Assembly (NCBI GenBank): GCA_035235625.1
Contig: CP141145.1
Location: forward strand, 1-64,000
From: Saururus chinensis
Lineage: Eukaryota > Streptophyta > Magnoliopsida > Piperales > Saururaceae
Length of the DNA: 64,000 bases
Direction of reading: 5' to 3'
In this document: positions 54,886 to 64,000 of the stretch, one piece after another
Layout of the letters: every line of letters starts with the position of its first letter
Position numbering within the stretch: position 1 is the first letter of the stretch
Notes under the pieces: generated by a model
Told to the model about the DNA's origin: nothing
Database searches by the model: none
What the model saw: the letters and a program-made list of their open reading frames with translations, nothing else
Program-made: the position numbers and the translations under genes

Positions 54886-56900
54886 ACTCTCTCTTGAGTG
54901 CGCGTGCTCTCTCTTACGTGCGTACTCTCTCTTAGGCTCGAGAAAGTGAGCACAGTGCTCTCTCACCCCCCTCTTTTCCGCTTGCTCCATGCCCCTTCTC
55001 ACTCTCTTGAGCGTGCGTGGTCATTTTCATTAGCGCACGTGCTCTCTCTTGTGCGCATGTGCTCTCTCTTTAGCGCGCGTGCTCTCTTTCTCCAGCACAC
55101 GGGCTCTCTCTCTCGCATGCATGCTCGTTAGAGATGGGGAGGGGGACAAGTGAGAAAGAGTGCACACGTGCTCTCTCTCACCCCGCACTTTCTCACTCGT
55201 TCCACGCCCCCCCTCTATCTTGAGAGTGCATGGTCATTCTCATTAGCGCATGCGCTCTTTATCTTTCAAGTAGGCGTGCTCTCTCCCTCTTTCGAGAGCA
55301 CGTGCTCTCTCCCTCTTTCGAGAGCGCGTGCACTCTCTTTCGAACGTGTGCACTCTTTCTTTCGAGCCCGCGTGCTCTCTCTCTCGTACGCGTGCTCAAT
55401 AGAGGGGGAGGGAAGCCAGCGAGAAAGAGAGCACACATGCTCTCACCCCTGTCTATCTCGCGCGATCTACTCCCCCTCTATCTCTCAAGCATGCGTGCTC
55501 TCATTTGCAGGCGTGCTCTTTTTCTCTTTTGAGTGAGAGTGCTCTCTTTTTAGTGCGCGGCTCTCTCTCTCTCGCACGTGCGCTGGATAGAGAGGGGAGG
55601 GGAGCGAGCGAGAAAGAGAGCACATGTGATCTCTCTCAACCCCCCTCTTTCTCGCTTACTTCCCGTCCTCATCTCTTGAGCGTGCTTGCTCATTCTCATT
55701 AGTGCGTGCTCTTTCTCTTTCTTTCGACCGTGCATGATCTCTCCCTCTCTTGAGGGCGCGTACTTTCTCTTTTGGGTGTGCGTGATCTCTCTCTCACGCG
55801 CACTCGATACAGAGAGACGGGGAGGGGAGTGAGCGAGAAAGTGAGCACACGTGCTCTCCCTCACCCCCATCTATCTCGCTTGCTCAACTACCCCTATCTC
55901 TTGAGCGTGCGTGCGTGCTCTCACTCATTAGTGGGCGCGCTCTTTCTCTCTCTCGCACGTGCGCTCAATAGAGAGGGGGAGGGGAGCGAGCAAGAAAGAG
56001 AGTACACGTGGTCTCTCACCCCCATCTTTCTCGCTCGCTCCTTGCCCCCCTCACTCTCGAGCGTGCATTCTCACTCATTAGCGCGCGTGCTCTCACTTGA
56101 GTGCATGTGCGCTCCTCACACGCGCGCTCAATAGAGAGAGAGGGGGGAGGGGATCAAGCGAGAAAGAGAGCACACATGCTATCTCACCCCCCTCTTTCTC
56201 GCTTGCTCTACACCCCCCACTCTCTCTCTGCAGAGTATGTGCTCATTCTCATTAGCGTGCGTGCTCTCTCGAGTGCGCGTGCTCTCTCTCACTCCAGCGC
56301 GCATGCTCTCTATTTCTCTTGAGCATGTGTACTATCTCGAGCGCACGCACTCTCTCTCAAGCGCGCGTTCTCTCTCTCAAGCGTGTGCTATCCCTCTAGC
56401 GCGTGCCCCTCTCTTTTAAACGCGTGTGCTCTCTCGTGTGCCTGTACTCTCTAGAGCGCGCGTGCTCTGTCTCTCAAGCACGTGCTCTCTCAGGAGCGCG
56501 CGTGCCCTCTATCTTAAACGCGTACTCGCTCTCGACTGCGCGTGCTCTCTCGAGCATAAGTGCCCTCTCTCGAGCGCGCATGCTTTTTCATTATTTCTCT
56601 AGTGCGTGTGCTCTCTCTCGAGCATGCGTGCCCTCTCTCTCGCGAGCTCTCTATCTCGAGCGCGTGTGCTCTCTTTCGAATGCGCCTACTGTCGCTCTCT
56701 ATCGAGTGCGCGTGCACCCTCTCTTGAGTGCGCGTGCTATCTCTCTTACAAGCATGCGTGCTTTCTATAATAAGCGCACATGCTCTTTCTCTCTCGAGCG
56801 CGCGTGCTCTCTTACGTGCACACTCTCTCTTGCGTGCGTGCTTTCTCTTTCTCCAGCAGGCAGGCTCTCTCTCTCTCGCACACGCTCTCAATAGAGAGGG
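54885..56900 (+). repeat. CT-rich half of the inverted array
   Basis: About seven diverged units (period roughly 155-260 bp), each with CTCTCTCACCCCCCTCTTTC, TCGCTTGCTCC, CTTGAGCGTGCGTGCTCATT, CTCATTAGCGCGTGTGCTCT and a purine leg GAGGGGGAGGGGAGCGAGCG plus AGAAAGAGAGCACACGTG. Markers occur near 54961, 55180, 55440, 55632, 55857, 56012 and 56181. From 56240 to 56880 shorter GAGCGCGCGTGCTCTCTCTC units dominate. Open frames here are repeat artefacts. Confidence 0.88.
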
Positions 56901-58600
56901 GGACGAGCGAGAAAGAGAACACAGTGCTCTCTCTCAACATGCGCACTCGAAAGAGGGAGAGAGCACGCGCACTTCCAAGAGAGAAAGAGTAGGTGCGCTA
57001 ATGAGAATGACTAAGCACGCTCAAGGGAAAGAGGGGGGTGTGGAGCGAGCGAGAAAGAGGGGGGTGAGAGAGAGCACGTGTGCACTCTTTCTCGCTCACT
57101 CTAGAGAGTGCACACGCGCTCTAGCTTGGGTGGTCGATAGAGAGAGCATGCGCAAGAGAGTGAGAGAGAGCCCGTGCGCCCTAGAGAGAAAACACATGCG
57201 CTAATGAGAGAGGGGGGCTCGGAGGAAGCCAGAAAGATGGGGGTGAGAGAGCACGTGTGCTCTCTTTCTTGCTTGCTCCCCTCCCCCTCTCTATTAAGCG
57301 TGCGTGCGAGAGAGAGCAATAGCACCCCCACTAATGAGTGAGAGCACGCATGCTCAAGAGATAGAGGGGGAGTCGAGCGAACGAGATAGATGGGTGTGAG
57401 AGAGCACGTGTGCTCTCTTTCTCGCTCGCTCCCCTCGTCTCTCTCTATCAAGCGCGCGTGCAAGAGATAGAGATCATGCGTGCTCGAGATAGAGAAAGAG
57501 CATGCGCCCTCAAGAGGGAGAGATCATGCGTGCTCAAAAGAAAGAAAGAGCACGTATGCTAATGAGAATGAGCAAGCACGCTCAAGAGAGACAGGGGAAC
57601 GTGGAGTGAGTGAGAAAGAGGGGGGTGAGAGATAGCACATGTGCTCTCTTTCTCGCTCGCTGCTTTCCCCCTCACGCTCTATCGAGCGCATGTGAGAGAG
57701 AGAGAGCTTGCATGCTTGAAAGAGAAAGGTGGGTGTGGAGCGAGTGAGAAAGAGGGGGTTGAGAGAGATCACGTGTGCTCTCTTTCTCACTCTCTCCCCT
57801 CCCCCTGTCTCTATCGAGCGCGCATACGAGAGAGAAAGCACACGCCCTCAATAGAGAGTACGCTCACTCGAAAGAGAGTGAAAGAGCACGCGCGCTAATG
57901 GGTGAGAACACTCATGCTCAGACATAGTGGGGGGCGTGGAGCGAGCGAGAAAGAGGGGGGTGAGAGAGCACGTCTCTCTTTCTTGCTCGCTCCCCTCCCC
58001 CCCTCTCTCTATCAAGTACGCGTGTGAGAGAGAGAGAGCCCGCATGCAAGAGAGAGCGTGTGCTCTCTCTCTCTCTCTCTCTCGAGAAAGAGCACTCGCG
58101 CTCAGAGAGAGCATGCATGCTCATGAGAGGAAGATAGCACGCGCGCTCAAGAGAGGGAGCACGCACACTCTAGAGAGAGGGAGTCGGCGCGCTCTAGATA
58201 AAAGAGCACGTGAGAGTGAGGGCACGCGTGCTTGAGAGAGAGCATGCGAGAGTGAGGAAGAAAGGGCACGCGCACTCCAGATGGAGCGCACGCGCTTGAG
58301 AGAGAACAAGCTCTCTAGAGAGAGCTCGGGCGGTCGGGAGAGAGCGTCCTCTCGTGCGCACGTGCTCTCTCTCTATCCAATGTGCATGCTCTCTCTTTAT
58401 TGTGTGTGCTTTCTCGAGAGATGGAGAGAGTATGCATACGCACGAGAGAGCGGGAGAGAGCGATAGAGTACGTGCGCACACGAGAGAGATAGGGTATGTG
58501 TGCACACGAGAGAGGGAGAGTATGCGTGCGTAAGAGAGAGAGAACGCACGCTGGAGAGGACGTTCTCTCTTTAGTGAGCGCGTGGTCTCTCTCTTGTTGT
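56901..58600 (+). repeat. GA-rich half of the inverted array
   Basis: The same unit family in opposite orientation: GGAGCGAGCGAGAAAGAGGG, GGGTGAGAGAGAGCACGTG and CTAATGAGAATGA words occur near 57009, 57220, 57372, 57598, 57735 and 57932. From about 58020 shorter GAGAGAGAGCACGCGC units lead back to the D4-type GA/CG block at 58340-58600. With the first half it forms a large imperfect inverted repeat centred near 56900. Confidence 0.88.
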
Positions 58601-59190
58601 GTTATGAATTTTTCTAGTTATTTCATTGTACTTCTATATTTATATTTAATCTTTTATTAATTTTTTACATATGCTTTTGAAAAATTTTAAATATTTATAT
58701 TTACTAAATCTTTTAATATGCTTTTATATTAATGAATTTTATTTCTTTTATATTTACCTGTAAGTCCTATATGTATGTATTTATTTTATTAGATTTATTT
58801 ATGGATAGCAAGTTTTCCACCTGCACGTGCCTGCTTCTTCCTCTCCTTTGGCATTACCACCTTCACCCATTTTTCTATGTCCAGCCCCAACTCTGTACTT
58901 GCCCAGTGTTTCACCTAGCCTTGCTGCGTGCTCTATCCTTCCCCGCATGTCATAGTTTTTTCTACTTTTGAAAATTTTGGCTCTTGAGAGGTGTTGTTGT
59001 CTCTATTCACCTCCGGTCAACTTGGGTTTGTGTAGGCTGGTTTCGTTTAAAAGGGTTGATTCTGCTAATATATATTAAAAATAGTGATTCTGGTTTAGGA
59101 GCTATTTCACCAGGAATCGGTGGTGGAGTAAATTTAAATTAGTTGGATTAATTGATACGAATACATATTATTTTATTAAATTTTTTATAT
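58560..59190 (+). repeat. CT/GA repeat unit D4, copy 3 (tail only)
   Basis: From TCTCTTTAGTGAGCGCGTGG the sequence follows the D4 tail (TTTATTTATGGATAGCAAG, CCAGCCCCAACTCTGTACTT, CACCAGGAATCGGTGG) and runs into the exportin block, as in copy 2. Confidence 0.88.
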
Positions 59191-59889
59191 ATTATATTTG
59201 TTTTTGCTATAAAGAAATTGTCTACAGAAAACTTTGCTTAATTTTCCTTGTTTGGATAGCCCCAAAAGACTGCCATCAATGGGGACATTATGCAGACTGA
59301 TGGCTCAGGTTTGCAAATATTTTCCCACATTCGTTATATAATTAATATCTTTTATAACATATGCCTTCAGAAGGTGAAAATTTCTCCATCCCGTGAATAT
59401 CTTAAGTAGCACACAATTTGCCATATTTTGTATTTTTATCAAATACTTGGTCCATTATATGGAAATTATTTTCTTCTTCATCTCTGTATTTATGCAATGA
59501 GCTTTATGTGCTACAGTGTATTCTTCCTCCTAGAACAAATATCCTAGATGCCTATAACAAGTATAATCTTCTGTTGTCTGAAGTCTGTTCTTTTGGAATC
59601 TATGCCTATTTTTGCTCTCTCAATTTTTTTCTTCTGAAAAATAATTTTCTTTTAATTTGTAGTTGTAGGCATTTATTCAGAATCTGGCATTTCTTTTTAC
59701 TTATTTTTTCAAGGCAAGTTCTTGTGGGAGTGAATCTATAATGTTTATAACATGCTAGTATACAAGGAACTATTCTTGTGTAGAATGAGTTCTGCAAAGT
59801 TTAAAGCCTCTGGTTGTTTATTCCTTTTTGTGCTTTTATATTGCATTTCATATGCAAATTTCACGGGATATTCTCATTAATGTTTCTTT

Positions 59890-61050
59890 TTGCTGTCACA
59901 TGTTCGAGTGTTGGAGACGACACCCAAGAATAGTTCTGCGCTTCTTAGTGGCCTTGAGTATCTCATTGGTATGTCATATGTTGAGGATACATAAGTCTTC
60001 CAGGTCCCACCAATATTGTTTTATACTGCTTTTATTAATTTTTCTGATGTTTGTTAGTTGGTGTTTATAATTTTTTTTTTTGGATGGCTACACAGGTATG
60101 CTTGGACTATTGGAATTCATTGGTCCTTAAACTGTTTGAAGGACATCATAATGTAGATAATCCTGCGGAATCCCCAAACATGATGGGGCTTCAGGTATAT
60201 GACATCCTTTTAAAGTAAAATTAACACATTTTTTGCGGCCTATCACAACAGGATCAGTGTTCCTAGCGATCTTTAAATAATCTGATTGTTGGCTTTATTT
60301 GACAAGAAAATAGTTGAATTAAGTTACTAGTTGCCGGTTGCAAGCTCTGGTTTGGAGCACGATTCCCCAAAATAGGAAATGAAAACACTCGTGGTGACTC
60401 TGGTAATTGAAATAAGCTAGTGGCGGTAATAAGTAACTGGGAGTATACGGGGAAGAGATGTGCATAGGGAAGGAATCAAGATGTGCTAAATAGTTGTGGG
60501 CACACTTCTACAAGTGAACGTTTATACAGTCGAACAATATCTTTTAATGAAAAAAATTTATGTTATGCTATTTAAGGAATAATTTTGTAGGTGCAACCTC
60601 TTAATTGATAAACTGAGGCTCCTTATTGTAATGCAGTTGTAAATTTGCAGGTCCGTTTGTTCTCTGGTATGGTTGATAGTCTGAGTCCACAACTTTTTGA
60701 ACGAAGGTAGCTGTATTCTTGTCCGATGTCAAAACTAAGATTGCTTATGATATGTCGCATGGAAAAGCCTGAGGAGGTTCTAATTGTTGACGATGAGAAT
60801 GGAAATATTGTTGGGGAGACCATGGAAGACAATAATGTTCTTGTGCAATATATGGTAATAACCACTCTATGGTATTGAATTTTGCTTGTAGTTTATAATG
60901 TAAGAATGCTGCCATTTGAAACTTTTTTGGTCTAATTTGTTTTAGTCTTCAATATCTCATGTTTACCTAGTGCTCATTTTTGCAGATAATGAGAGAGACT
61001 AATTTATGTGGCACGCCTTAATCAAGATGACACCGAAAAAGAGGTGAATA
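59890..61050 (+). pseudogene. XPO1: Exportin-1 (XPO1/CRM1) fragment d
   Basis: Exon pieces: ETTPKNSSALLSGLEYLIGM and SYVEDT, stop; VCLDYWNSLVLKLFEGHHNV, DNPAESPNMMGLQ; VRLFSGMVDSLSPQLFERR; KPEEVLIVDDENGNIVGETM, EDNNVLVQYM; METNLCGTP region decayed. This copy preserves the DYWNSLVLKLFEGHHN exon best. The order agrees with exportin-1 HEAT repeats in the first half of the protein; N-terminal CRIME and C-terminal parts are absent. Confidence 0.92.
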
Positions 61051-61123
61051 TTAGTTGCTAGAAATCTTTATCGGATCTATATACTCCTCCCTCTCCCTCT
61101 CCCTCTCTGCTATTCATTTACTG

Positions 61124-61250
61124 TATCTTTTGCACAATTCAATATCGCCTTGGAGATTGTCAATGCTGGGGGCATCGATGTTGCCTGCTATGATGCTAGT
61201 TGCACTCACGTGATTGTTCACGATTGCTTTTATGTGAATCCTATATTCTT
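61124..61250 (+). pseudogene. BRCT-domain protein, first BRCT fragment (copy 2)
   Basis: The frame reads FAQFNIALEIVNAGGIDVAC then YDASCTHVIVHDCFY, ending at GTGAAT. It is closer to the family GGVDV word than copy 1 (IVVVR) but has Cys for Arg. It follows exportin through a CT run, as in copy 1. Confidence 0.75.
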
Positions 61251-61934
61251 CCTTCGGTTTTATTGAGATTTACTTTTTTGTTTTCCTAGTCGGTTTCTTC
61301 ATGCCCGCCCTTGTTACGTAGAATTGATGTTCACTTCAAAATGCTGTTCACTTACATTCTCCTACAAGATGATCTTGTGTGTGTAGCTCCTCGTCATGAT
61401 GGTAAAATGCTGTTAACAGATCCTAGTCAGGTCAGTGCTTCAGCACTTTGATCCTCTTCTGATGGTGCATCAAGCGTAGATATCCACATATGTTACAAAT
61501 GAAAAGATTAAAATAAAAATACCAGAAAATAAGGAGGATGATGAATTGTTTAACAGCTGATGAAACATCAGATGATAAAACTTGTATTCTTATTTTTTTT
61601 GATGGGAAACTGATAGGGTGAAACATCAGATCACATTTAACCATTTAATTGGCCTTTATGTGGTAAAGTAGTTGACCTCTTTGGATTATAATTTCAATAG
61701 TGGCAGCTGTTATATTAGGGCAATAAATTTATTTCGAAATGCTGACACACACCTCTGTATGTCGAAGGCCATTTCTAAATGTGTAATGTTGCTTTTTTTC
61801 TTCCTTTTTTCTGGTCATAACTTAATAGTTCTATAGAAATAAGGAGTAACTAGATTAACTTTTATTTATTGATTTATCTTTTTGTGAAATAGGGTATTTT
61901 TATGAACTAATAGAAAGAAAATATGATTTTGCAG

Positions 61935-62746
61935 TTGAACTTCCTGAAGGGATCATCAAATTGAGCAACATCCAGCGTTTGGTAAGATGATTCATTGCTC
62001 TGTATTAGCTAGCTTAAAAGCATGTGATCATTGTATTTTACTTCTGTTCTTCGTTTTTTTATGGATCCCAAATTAACTATTTTCTGAATTTTCACTTTTT
62101 AGATCTTGACTGATAACCTCATTCAGTATCTACCAGCGAAATTGGGAAGCTTCAGTATCTCATAGTCCTCAGCCTTGACTCAAATCAGATTACATCCTTG
62201 CTAGATGAATGTACTATATTGCTTATATAAGCGAGAGTTGCATGCATTGTGCTTTTGCATTTTCTATCTTAATAATTGTAGTTCCCTTTCATCTTCTTTA
62301 GAGGATATAAAGTACAGCTTGTGGTATTGTTGTTTAGTAATGATTACAACCATTTCTTTTATAGTGGGCTTACTTGTTCGGTTGGATGAAATCATCAATA
62401 TCAGATAATTCTTTGGCATCCTTGCCTGCAACTATTGGGAGCTTGCGCAATGTGAGTGTGCATGATTCTCTAGGTGCTTCTACATGAATATAGACGGTCA
62501 ATTTGTATAAGTAGAAATCTACAAAACTACATAGTTGTTTCACAGTTTGTTCTGCTATTATGAGGGATTGCAGCATTTCTGTTTTGCTGTATATCTTGTT
62601 GATTTATCTGTTGTGCACTTGAATTTATTATATAATTCTTGTGTGTAAAATGTAGTTGGTTCTGTTAAATGTTTCAAAGAACAAGTTAAAGGGCATCCCT
62701 GAATCAATTGGAAACTGTTTCTCATTGGAAGAATTGCAAGCTAATG
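61935..62746 (+). pseudogene. PIRL-like leucine-rich-repeat gene fragment
   Basis: Exons: 61935-61981 (ELPEGIIKLSNIQRL), 62103-62210 (ILTDNLIQYLPAKLG, one-base loss, KLQYLIVLSLDSNQITSLLD), about 62365-62450 (RLDEIINI, frameshift, SDNSLASLPATIGSLRN) and 62656-62746 (LVLLNVSKNKLKGIPESIGN, CFSLEELQAN). The L-x-x-L-P-x-x-I-G consensus is that of plant intracellular Ras-group-related and SHOC2-type LRR proteins, cytosolic scaffolds. Two frameshifts break it. The next repeat starts at 63216. Confidence 0.75.
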
Positions 62747-63215
62747 GTACTTTTTCTGTCATCTTTGGAAGCACATTCGCATGATTTGTTAATTGTTTTG
62801 TTATACTCTAGATGGTATGAGCGACATATGCTGACTTACTAATTTAGGTCTAAAAATTGGCTTATGTTATTCCACATCATTGCATTTATGAAGAGTGCTC
62901 TTCGTGTAATTCAGTAAATTTTAGGCAAGGTGAAAGTCTGCTATGTGTTCTGCTATATCATTATCTAAGACACCAAATCAAATTATGTGAGCTAGCACAT
63001 TTGATAGTGTCTGAATTTTATGTCCATGTGTACCAAGAAAGGGGAGATTATTTAGATGATGGAATAATATTTTTTTGGTACCAACTGGTATTTATTATGC
63101 ATCATCTGACATATTCCTAAGTTAGTAGGTCCTAGTTGCTGTTGTACATTTTTTTTTTCTTTTTTACATGCTTAAGTTGACTTTTGGGAAAATGTGTTCT
63201 ACCATTTTTTCCAGA
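62747..63215. other. LRR gene intron
   Basis: Intron between LEELQAN and the DISIEDLPPSICNL exon. An open frame of 87 codons (62857-63120) lies inside it but has no domain. Ends TTTTTTCCAG. Confidence 0.5.
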
Positions 63216-63358
63216 CATTTCTATTGAAGATCTGCCTCCATCAATTTGCAATCTTCTTAACCTTTCAGAAAGTGGTCGACTTGATGGGTGCACAGTTTTC
63301 AAAGCCTTTGATTGCCGCCAAAGTCACTCATCTTGTTTGGTACAAATTTGAGGGTTAG
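63216..63358 (+). pseudogene. LRR-BRCT chimeric exon (copy 2)
   Basis: After TTTTCCAG the LRR exon reads DISIEDLPPSICNLLNLSE. At CTTTCAG it meets the BRCT exon, which in its own frame reads KVVDLMGAQFSKPLIAAKVT. The TTTCAG that should be a BRCT intron acceptor is thus embedded in the LRR exon end. Same join as at 51190, so it predates the D3 duplication. Trp replaces Cys in the CYKFEG word here. Confidence 0.78.
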
Positions 63359-63463
63359 GTGTCTAGCTTATGAAAAGATTTGTTTATGTTGTGGATAGTT
63401 GAATTTTCGAGTGTGATTTTTTAACATGATTCCCTTTTTTGTACTTATTTTTTAACGTGGTTA

Positions 63464-63799
63464 GTGTCTATTCTAGGCTGGGCATTGAAATCTGCAATTA
63501 CTATGGCTACAGATGAAGATGACAAGAGTAATGTTAAAGAGCTTGGCCATCAAAGCTTCAATTCTCCTTGTGAAGATGAGAAATTAGATATAGAAGGATT
63601 TCCGAAACTCGCTGTTAAATCAAGCAGAGTGTCAGCTAAAACTAAAGAGACTAGTTTAAAAGTAAGCAGCATATTTTATCTTGAGCGGGCATCATCTCCC
63701 AAGAAAGGAGTTTCAACAGGTAATACGACGACTTTGAGGGAAATTTTGCAGAGATTCTCACTAGTGGTCCTATCAGGCTACGCATTTCATGGTTCGTGA
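63464..63799 (+). CDS. Unidentified exon group at the window edge
   Basis: An open frame reads LGWALKSAITMATDEDDKSN, VKELGHQSFNSPCEDEKLDI, EGFPKLAVKSSRVSAKTKET and, after VSS, SIFYLERASSPKKGVSTGNT then VLSGYAFHGS before a stop. It is acidic/Lys-rich, disordered in look, and may be the linker of the BRCT protein or another captured gene. It starts where the D3 parallel ends. No family recognised. Confidence 0.4.
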   Translation: MSILGWALKSAITMATDEDDKSNVKELGHQSFNSPCEDEKLDIEGFPKLAVKSSRVSAKTKETSLKVSSIFYLERASSPKKGVSTGNTTTLREILQRFSLVVLSGYAFHGS

Positions 63800-64000
63800 T
63801 CCAGTGAGGAGGACAGAAAATTTTTTTGTTGCCATAACAGCTTGAAGGTAATGAATTTTTTAGAGATGGAAACTTAAATATTTTTTAGTGAAGAGTTGCA
63901 ATTTCAGATAATTTGTGGAGACGAAAGCAGGTTGTTGGGCTGTGGTGCAGGAACCCATATTGACTGCTGTGATCCTCCATTTTAGGCTGTTCCGGCGGAA

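Larger units (their letters stand above)
59165..63440 (+). repeat. Duplicated block D3, copy 2
   Basis: Counterpart of 46560-48762 plus 51157-51350. It keeps an uninterrupted LRR segment and about 490 bp (59370-59846) that copy 1 lacks, part of which matches 44662-44770. It carries an extra stretch at about 61432-61640. The parallel stops near 63440 at CCCTTTTTTGTAC. Confidence 0.88.

Overview
The window looks like nuclear DNA of a flowering plant. It holds Ty3/gypsy LTR retrotransposons, interrupted plant nuclear genes with GT...AG introns and plant-only families (CAMTA, STRUBBELIG-type kinase, ALWAYS EARLY, CHR5-type chromatin remodeller). I see no intact host gene, no rRNA or tRNA and no bacterial-style operon. 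Every recognisable coding piece is partial, frameshifted or stop-ridden. Host families were assigned from memory of conserved motifs, without any search.

Bases 1-13500 are nested retrotransposons. A Ty3/gypsy element lies on the minus strand: gag, protease, reverse transcriptase, RNase H and integrase run from about 9135 down to 5249, and the integrase tail, polypurine tract and LTR start resume at 669-1. It is split by a 4574-bp TG...CA unit (670-5243) with a perfect 5-bp target duplication GAACG, best read as a very large solo LTR full of minisatellites. A second, related gypsy pol (9511-11441, plus strand) is interrupted just after its stop codon by a 1719-bp solo LTR (11447-13165, target duplication GGAAG). 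Its own polypurine tract and LTR resume at 13171. Bases 13500-15860 hold no recognisable gene.

Bases 15860-64000 are a mosaic of partial nuclear genes, all on the plus strand and with introns kept. In order they are: a Ufm1-protease-like piece; CHR5; inositol polyphosphate 5-phosphatase; SRP68; ALWAYS EARLY; two unidentified exon groups; CHR5 again; the CAMTA ankyrin/IQ end; the CAMTA TIG middle; CHR5 again; a STRUBBELIG-family kinase; exportin-1; a BRCT-domain protein joined to a PIRL-like LRR gene; mitochondrial ATP synthase beta; exportin-1 twice more; and BRCT/LRR again. Same-strand capture of intron-bearing fragments of unrelated genes is typical of Helitron filler DNA, but I found no Helitron ends and no Rep/helicase gene.

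The mosaic has been multiplied in place. A direct tandem duplication (21384-26540 and 26541-31835) has a 7-bp microhomology junction. A 2.3-kb block at 34.4-36.7 kb recurs at 48.8-51.15 kb, inside a BRCT/LRR copy. The exportin-BRCT-LRR segment at 46.5-48.8 kb (resuming at 51.16 kb) recurs at 59.2-63.4 kb. A short module coding for LEHLGFMKQDQSV plus a (GAAAAAA)n purine tract sits at joins between unrelated genes seven times. A 3.7-kb CT-rich then GA-rich inverted array (54.8-58.6 kb) is the most structured non-coding feature. The genes do not form a pathway; the locus reads as an evolving pseudogene chimera.
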